A stretch of 64,000 nt of DNA from contig NC_064238.1 of NCBI RefSeq assembly GCF_023101765.2, positions 3,532,001-3,596,000 of the forward strand, read 5' to 3'. Under the pieces are notes generated by a model. The model was not told the origin of the DNA and did not search any database. It was given only the letters and a program-made list of their open reading frames with translations. Each line of letters opens with the position of its first letter. Position 1 is the first letter of the stretch. This document shows positions 59,636-64,000 of the stretch, one piece after another. The position numbers and the translations under genes were made by a program. Source of the DNA: Spodoptera frugiperda (lineage: Eukaryota; Arthropoda; Insecta; Lepidoptera; Noctuidae).

Positions 59636-59823
59636 AAACGTTGCCCCACATTTGGATTTTCTCCTGTGTCGTGGGTGCATTTATAAACATACAAGTTCAC
59701 ATACACATGACACCCAGAACCGAAACAAACAATTTGTGGATCATACAAAGAGTTGCTCCGTGCGGGAATCGAACACGATACCCGTTGCACGGCAGCCGGT
59801 TGTCCAGCCACCGCAACCGTGCA
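59636..59823 (-). mobile_element. tRNA-derived SINE, family B, nearly complete
   Basis: On the minus strand: GCACGGTTGCGGTGGCTGGA, CAACCGGCTGCCGTGCAACG, TTCGATTCCCGCACGGAGCA, ACTCTTTGTATGATCCACAA, TGTATGTTTATAAATGCACC and the end AAATCCAAATGTGGGGCAAC then an A run. It is in opposite orientation to the copies at 58312 and 60713. Confidence 0.88.
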
Positions 59824-60290
59824 GTCAAAATACGTGTAATAAAATAGCTATTTTATGTACTAGTTTCAGTTTTTGACTGTACAAGATATACTTTCAAATA
59901 CTTGTGTAGTTGCAAGCCCAATTATTGAATACCGAAGGTAATATCAGTATAAATGATTTAAGTGAAAAATAACATTAAATAACAATATACGTTGAATAAA
60001 ACTAAACATACGTATGGGTCAACTAAATGGTGTGGCCATTTCGGTAAGGTGTTTGTTCTGACTACTGGCTTTTTAGGGTTGTATAGCAAACAGAGGAGGT
60101 GCGGTGTCAAAGTAAACACTGCCCTACCTGGTCAATTAGCCGAGCAAAGCACGTTGCACCCTGTAGCTGCTTGTATGTATAGATACTGGCTGGGTGCAAT
60201 TTTCAAAGAAGTGTGTTATACTTTTTGGATTCTCGATATTCCAATTAAGAATTCTTTTGTACCTTGTTATTGCTTTGTTTTTTTTATGTT

Positions 60291-60384
60291 AAATGGGCCG
60301 ACGACGTTTGGCCGCTATCTCGCCTGATGGTAAGTGATGATGCGGCCTACGGTGGAGCACGTCTGCCCATAAGCAACCTATTTT
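60291..60384 (+). mobile_element. LINE-like tail fragment (GGCCGACG...TTTGGCCGCTATCTCGCC)
   Basis: GGGCCGACGACGTTTGGCCG, CTATCTCGCCTGATGGTAAG, TGATGATGCGGCCTACGGTG and GAGCACGTCTGCCCATAAGC form a segment I recognise as an interspersed repeat in many moths, likely a non-LTR element end. It is the only copy here. It is preceded by a T-rich run, so the real orientation may be minus. Confidence 0.55.
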
Positions 60385-60712
60385 TAATATTGTTTTAATT
60401 CTAGTAAGAGTTGTGTGAGTATGTGGTTTGAACTATTCTAATCTGATCTTACCAATAGAGATGAAAATGTGTTCTCGAGGTAGTAAATCCATTTTGATAT
60501 CGATGCTTACCTGTAAAAAAGGAAAAGAATAATATGAGTAAAACAGTTTCCTCAATTTAAAAGAAGGGGTTTTTATGATAACGTAGTTTTAGGCGCATTG
60601 GCTACATATTTCATTATTAGGGTCATAGATTCTTACTTAAGGTGGTATCGTCGTATTGATGGTATAGACGTGTAAATGAACACAGTAAACATGTTTAAAA
60701 GTAATTAAAAAA

Positions 60713-60917
60713 AGCTGCAACTGGACAGATGCAACTGGCTGCTGTGCAACGTGAAGCGGGTTCAATTCCCACATAGAGCAACTTTTTGTTTGATCTACAA
60801 TTGTTGCTTCGGGTCTGGGTGTCATGTGTATGTTTGTAAACGCACCCAATTTAAAAGAACGGTACGTAGTTTTAGGGATAAAATCCTAGTGTGGGGCAAC
60901 GTATTTTTTTAAAAACA
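60713..60917 (+). mobile_element. tRNA-derived SINE, family B, with small insertion
   Basis: GCAACTGGCTGCTGTGCAAC, GTGAAGCGGGTTCAATTCCC, AGCAACTTTTTGTTTGATCT, GGTCTGGGTGTCATGTGTAT, GTTTGTAAACGCACCC and the end AAATCCTAGTGTGGGGCAAC then A run. About 30 bases between ACGCACCC and AAATCC replace the usual ACGACACAGG. Confidence 0.82.
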
Positions 60918-61431
60918 AGCTATTTCTATTTTGTCATCAGATTTCACATTTAAGTACTAGTTAGATCTTTGTATAGTGTAATGCTTATACCGAACGCAAC
61001 GTAAAAAAAAATTAAAATGTAACATGTCTATTAAAAGAAGCAAGTCGGGTTGCATGCCGTAATAATTATCAAAGAGGCGACTTCAGAAGCGTCCATAAAA
61101 AATGTAAAGTAATTAAACGTCTGCGCATCTAGTCAGTACTAAAACTCTTTAATTAAAGACTTTTACTGCCACATAAAACTACCCATTCATTTATATAGAC
61201 AAAAAAAGTCTCAGTAAAACAATATTAAACAAAAAAGGGGAAGTTACGATCAATTTGTGAAGTCCCATTTCTTAGTGGTTTTTATAATGTAAAGTTAAAA
61301 TGAATGCAAAGTTGTTCCAAACTAGGTTGTGTCTTCAAGCACTAATGGAATTTGCTTGGTTTCGTTTGGTGGTCATATTTTATAAGTTATGTAGGTTTTG
61401 TTGGTGTTTGGTTAATGGTAAATGGATTGGG

Positions 61432-61518
61432 AGCCTCTGGATACAGGTCGTTTCTAAACGGCATATTTGGAAGTCATTGGGGGAGGCCTATGTTCAGCAG
61501 TGGACGTTTTGTGGCTGA
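61432..61518 (+). pseudogene. C-terminal remnant of a non-LTR retrotransposon ORF (RTE-like)
   Basis: The frame ends ...VVSKRHIWKSLGEAYVQQWT then FCG and a stop, followed by CTGATATGATGATCATG. The WK.LGEAYVQQW ending and the GATGATGATG-type start of the 3' end are typical of lepidopteran RTE-class elements. Upstream the frame stays open to 61300 but loses similarity, so only the last 30 or so codons are clear. It is 5'-truncated and not functional. Confidence 0.7.
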
Positions 61519-62250
61519 TATGATGATCATGAGAATTAAATGGATTTGGAATTAGCTGATCTAGTAATACATATTTTTTAATCAACATTTAACTTTGATT
61601 TTATTAGTTAGTTTGCTTAGTTTTTATCATTCTTCCAAGAATGAATTACTTAGTTTAGTCTTTTGTGTATGTAACTGTCTCCAACCAAAAACATAAAATC
61701 ACCCCACTTGTTTGTAGAACTTGTAGATGGCAGCACGGTTCAAGTCCTGACATTTAGCCAAATCTGGTTAAGTCCAATGTTGACCCAAACTTAGTTGGGA
61801 AAATTCCAGAAAAGTAAGCAAGTGCTTTTGGAATTTGGTTACACGGTGTATGTAGTTTGTTACTTCAGAACTAATACTGGAAATGCAACCATGATGGCTG
61901 AAAAACAAACAGGTCAACACTTTCCTGGAATTATGTTTCGAATATTTGAAGTGTATGAGCAGCTATGTTCGGAATATCAGTTTATGAGTATTAGATAGGT
62001 ATAGGAATGGATTTCATAATTACATATTTGAATGTTCTAATTTGGTAACATTGTATACTGTAAAACGTTGTGAATAGAATTGAAAAGGAGAATAGATATA
62101 GGAAAAGGGTAAATAGATATCAGAACATTTTCCACACATTTTCTGTATCTATTCGCCCCGTTTTACCGTTACGGACGTACTACATAGTTTTGGTAATGAC
62201 TATTAATATTTAAAAGAGTTTTGATGCAATTTTTATTCATAAATATACCT

Positions 62251-62381
62251 TTAAATTCCTAACGCCCAAAAGGTCGGCAATGCACTTATAACGCTTCTGG
62301 TCTTTCGGGTGGTCATGGGCGGCGGCGATTACTTACCATCAGGTGACCCGTCTGCTCGTTTATCGGCTTATACCATAGAAT
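62251..62381 (+). mobile_element. SINE/LINE-tail repeat, family C (tail only)
   Basis: TTAAATTCCTAACGCCCAAA, AGGTCGGCAATGCACTTATA, GGTGGTCATGGGCGGCGGCG, GGTGACCCGTCTGCTCGTTT and ATCGGCTTATACCATAGAAT: the last 130 bp of family C, 5'-truncated as expected for retroposition. Confidence 0.8.
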
Positions 62382-62873
62382 AAAGATGAGACGCGAGACT
62401 ACATTTGTATGTGTAATAGGAAACGGACCAAGGATGCGTGTAATAATAAATGAATGATCTGTCACCCTCATCACAGGAATTAGGGATTTGCATATTATTG
62501 TGCTCAACTGTCGAACCTTCAAGGATTGCCCCGATATTCCGTAACGGTCGGTCTATCTTAAGTTGCTAACCACTCGGCCCAGTTCCCCAGTTCCCCACCT
62601 ATTACGGGAAATCTCCATAAATTTCCCTTCCCTCGACAAGCGGAGTTAAATTCAGAAGTAACCTAAACTAGTGATGTTGACAGTCGTGGAATCAGCCGCG
62701 GAGCGTTTCGAGCAAAAAGAGATTGTTTGCCGACTCAGATCCGGGTTTAAGTAATTTCCTCTCACAACTCAACAGCCGTTTCCGCTAGTTACTCGGTTTT
62801 GTTGGTCGAGTGTTATTTTAGTGATTTACCAAAAACTCCGCAGGGGAAATTGTCCTTTAGTGGAAATATCAAT

Positions 62874-62974
62874 ATGGGGACGCCTGCACTCTTTTCCGTG
62901 TACGTTTCGCTGGCTTTTTGTTTTCTTGTCAATAAATGGGGAGCAAGGAAGGAAATATTTCCGTGGCAATCATG
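62874..62974 (+). CDS. Possible first coding exon with signal-peptide-like N terminus
   Basis: An ATG at 62874 (context ATCAATATGGGG) opens MGTPALFSVYVSLAFCFLVN then KWGARKEIFPWQS. A hydrophobic core followed by a polar stretch looks like a secretory signal peptide. A donor-like ATCATG|GTGAAATG follows at 62974/62975 in phase 2; unspliced, the frame stops at 62976-62978 after 34 codons. The 300 bp upstream are GC-richer than the flanks, fitting a 5' UTR or promoter. Downstream exons would lie beyond the window or in an unrecognised part. Unknown protein; a chance ORF is possible. Confidence 0.28.
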
Positions 62975-64000
62975 GTGAAATGTTCTCACTGTTGTTTTTG
63001 TTTGTTGTTACTTGTGATGCTACGGATTATTGAAGGTCGTATTGTTAGTACATATGTGTTTTAGTTTATTGAATGAAACCTACAGTATTTGGTATTTCTT
63101 TCTAAAGTTTTTGCAAAAGAGGTTTTCGATTATCTAGCTTTCATAACATCTCTATCCTTATCTAATAGTGTAAACCTTTACTAATTCTAAAAAAATCTTT
63201 CTTCTAAGTATCATAGCCTGTTTATGACTCCACAATAATCGATTCAGACCAAAGTTTTTCGCATCAGAGTCTAGTAATTGCTTGAGCAATTAAAAGTCTT
63301 GCGTGGATAATGACGGTCTTAGTTTATTTGAAAACAACTGTTCAACAATTGCTCCTTGAGGCATACAGAGCATTAATTATTAATTAATTTAAAGTATTAA
63401 TAGTTATTACAATATTAAAAGATTATCGTTTAAATTCTTTATTATTTAATTATTCTCTCGAGATATAAAATTATACATTAATTTAGGTTTTACGATGAGT
63501 TCGTAATCTGTACAGGTTTAACTATTATAGGCTTAATTGATACTTCTCCTACATTTCTTTATAAACATTAATTGTATAGATAAGCTGTCATGTATAGCAA
63601 GTTTTGCGAATTAACGAGAATAGCAATTACTTAACAAATAAGGCACCGTAGTAACCCGTTTGCTGACTATTGCAACGTGCTTAGAAAACGAAGAAGCTAT
63701 ATTGGTATTGGTATATATTGTTATCTCAATAAGGTATAAGGTAAGGAAGGTATATATATCTGTAACAAAGTTCTATATGAGTTTAATAAAGAAATATGGC
63801 TGCCGCCAAGGGTTGACAAAAGCACAAAAAGTATAAATAATGACGTTATTCATATACAACTTCCTATTTCTAAAGAACTCAATGAAAGCGACTCAAAACT
63901 CGCATTACTAAGCATTTTGACTCCAGAATATTCCATTCATAAGACGTCAACAATTTGAAAAATAGGGTAACAAGTCGTCGTAAGTACGCCCCTATTTCCA

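Larger units (their letters stand above)
58511..64000. other. Noncoding stretch with repeats, right end of window
   Basis: Outside the listed repeats and the possible exon near 62.9 kb, nothing is recognised. There is a GC-richer patch at 59390-59570. The last kilobase (63000-64000) is AT-rich, with only short ORFs. Confidence 0.4.

Overview
The window looks like AT-rich noncoding DNA from a moth, probably a noctuid or close relative. I base this on dispersed repeats I recognise from lepidopteran genomes: two tRNA-headed SINE families, a family ending in a 'GGCGGCGGCGATTGCTTACC' type tail, a LINE-like family beginning TTTTTTTGAGGGGGAAAATCATCC, Helitron-like elements ending CGAAGTCGCGGGCAAAAGCTAG, and short foldback MITEs. 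There is no bacterial or phage organisation: no operons, no ribosome binding sites, and almost no long ORFs. The longest ORF, 215 codons, runs into a MITE and is not convincing.

The only coding sequence I identify with confidence is one internal exon at 5961-6097 on the minus strand. It encodes the HKSYRPLT...GYHLVNLLLHA block of a TMTC-family protein (transmembrane and TPR repeat-containing ER O-mannosyltransferase). I found neither its 5' partner (the DD...DFWGT exon) nor its 3' partner (the HP.HTE..A..VGRAD exon) here, so large introns of this gene probably occupy much of the left side. Several other splice-flanked or initiator-like segments are possible exons and are given low confidence: 23529-23649(-), 23782-23839(-), 31055-31134(+), 32542-32621(-), 34170-34200(-) with an upstream ORF, 45342-45482(+) and 62874-62974(+).

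Layout. 1-5.7 kb: unique sequence. 5.7-6.1 kb: two repeats beside the TMTC exon. 6.1-22.7 kb: unique DNA with SINEs, a MITE, a decayed Helitron-like copy and a LINE-like insertion with a clear 15-bp target duplication. 22.8-23.8 kb: a 991-bp segment bounded by 20-bp inverted repeats and full of TGGCCA. 24-31 kb: SINE, MITE and direct repeats. 31-34.4 kb: CpG-rich patches and candidate exons. 35.2-36.3 kb: SINE and foldback MITE. 40.5-41.5 kb: a nested repeat with a tetranucleotide array, 142-bp tandem units and a long near-perfect hairpin. 43.8-50.5 kb: CpG-rich unique patches that look like candidate regulatory DNA. 51.55-53.05 kb: a complete Helitron-like element with an octanucleotide array. 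53-62.4 kb: more SINEs, LINE-like tails, an RTE-like ORF end and a foldback. 62.5-63 kb: a possible first exon encoding a signal-peptide-like N terminus.

Nine perfect TGACGTCA (CRE) sites occur in the window, against roughly one expected at this base composition by my estimate. No multi-gene system can be supported. The most interesting material is the structure of the mobile elements and the candidate regulatory patches.
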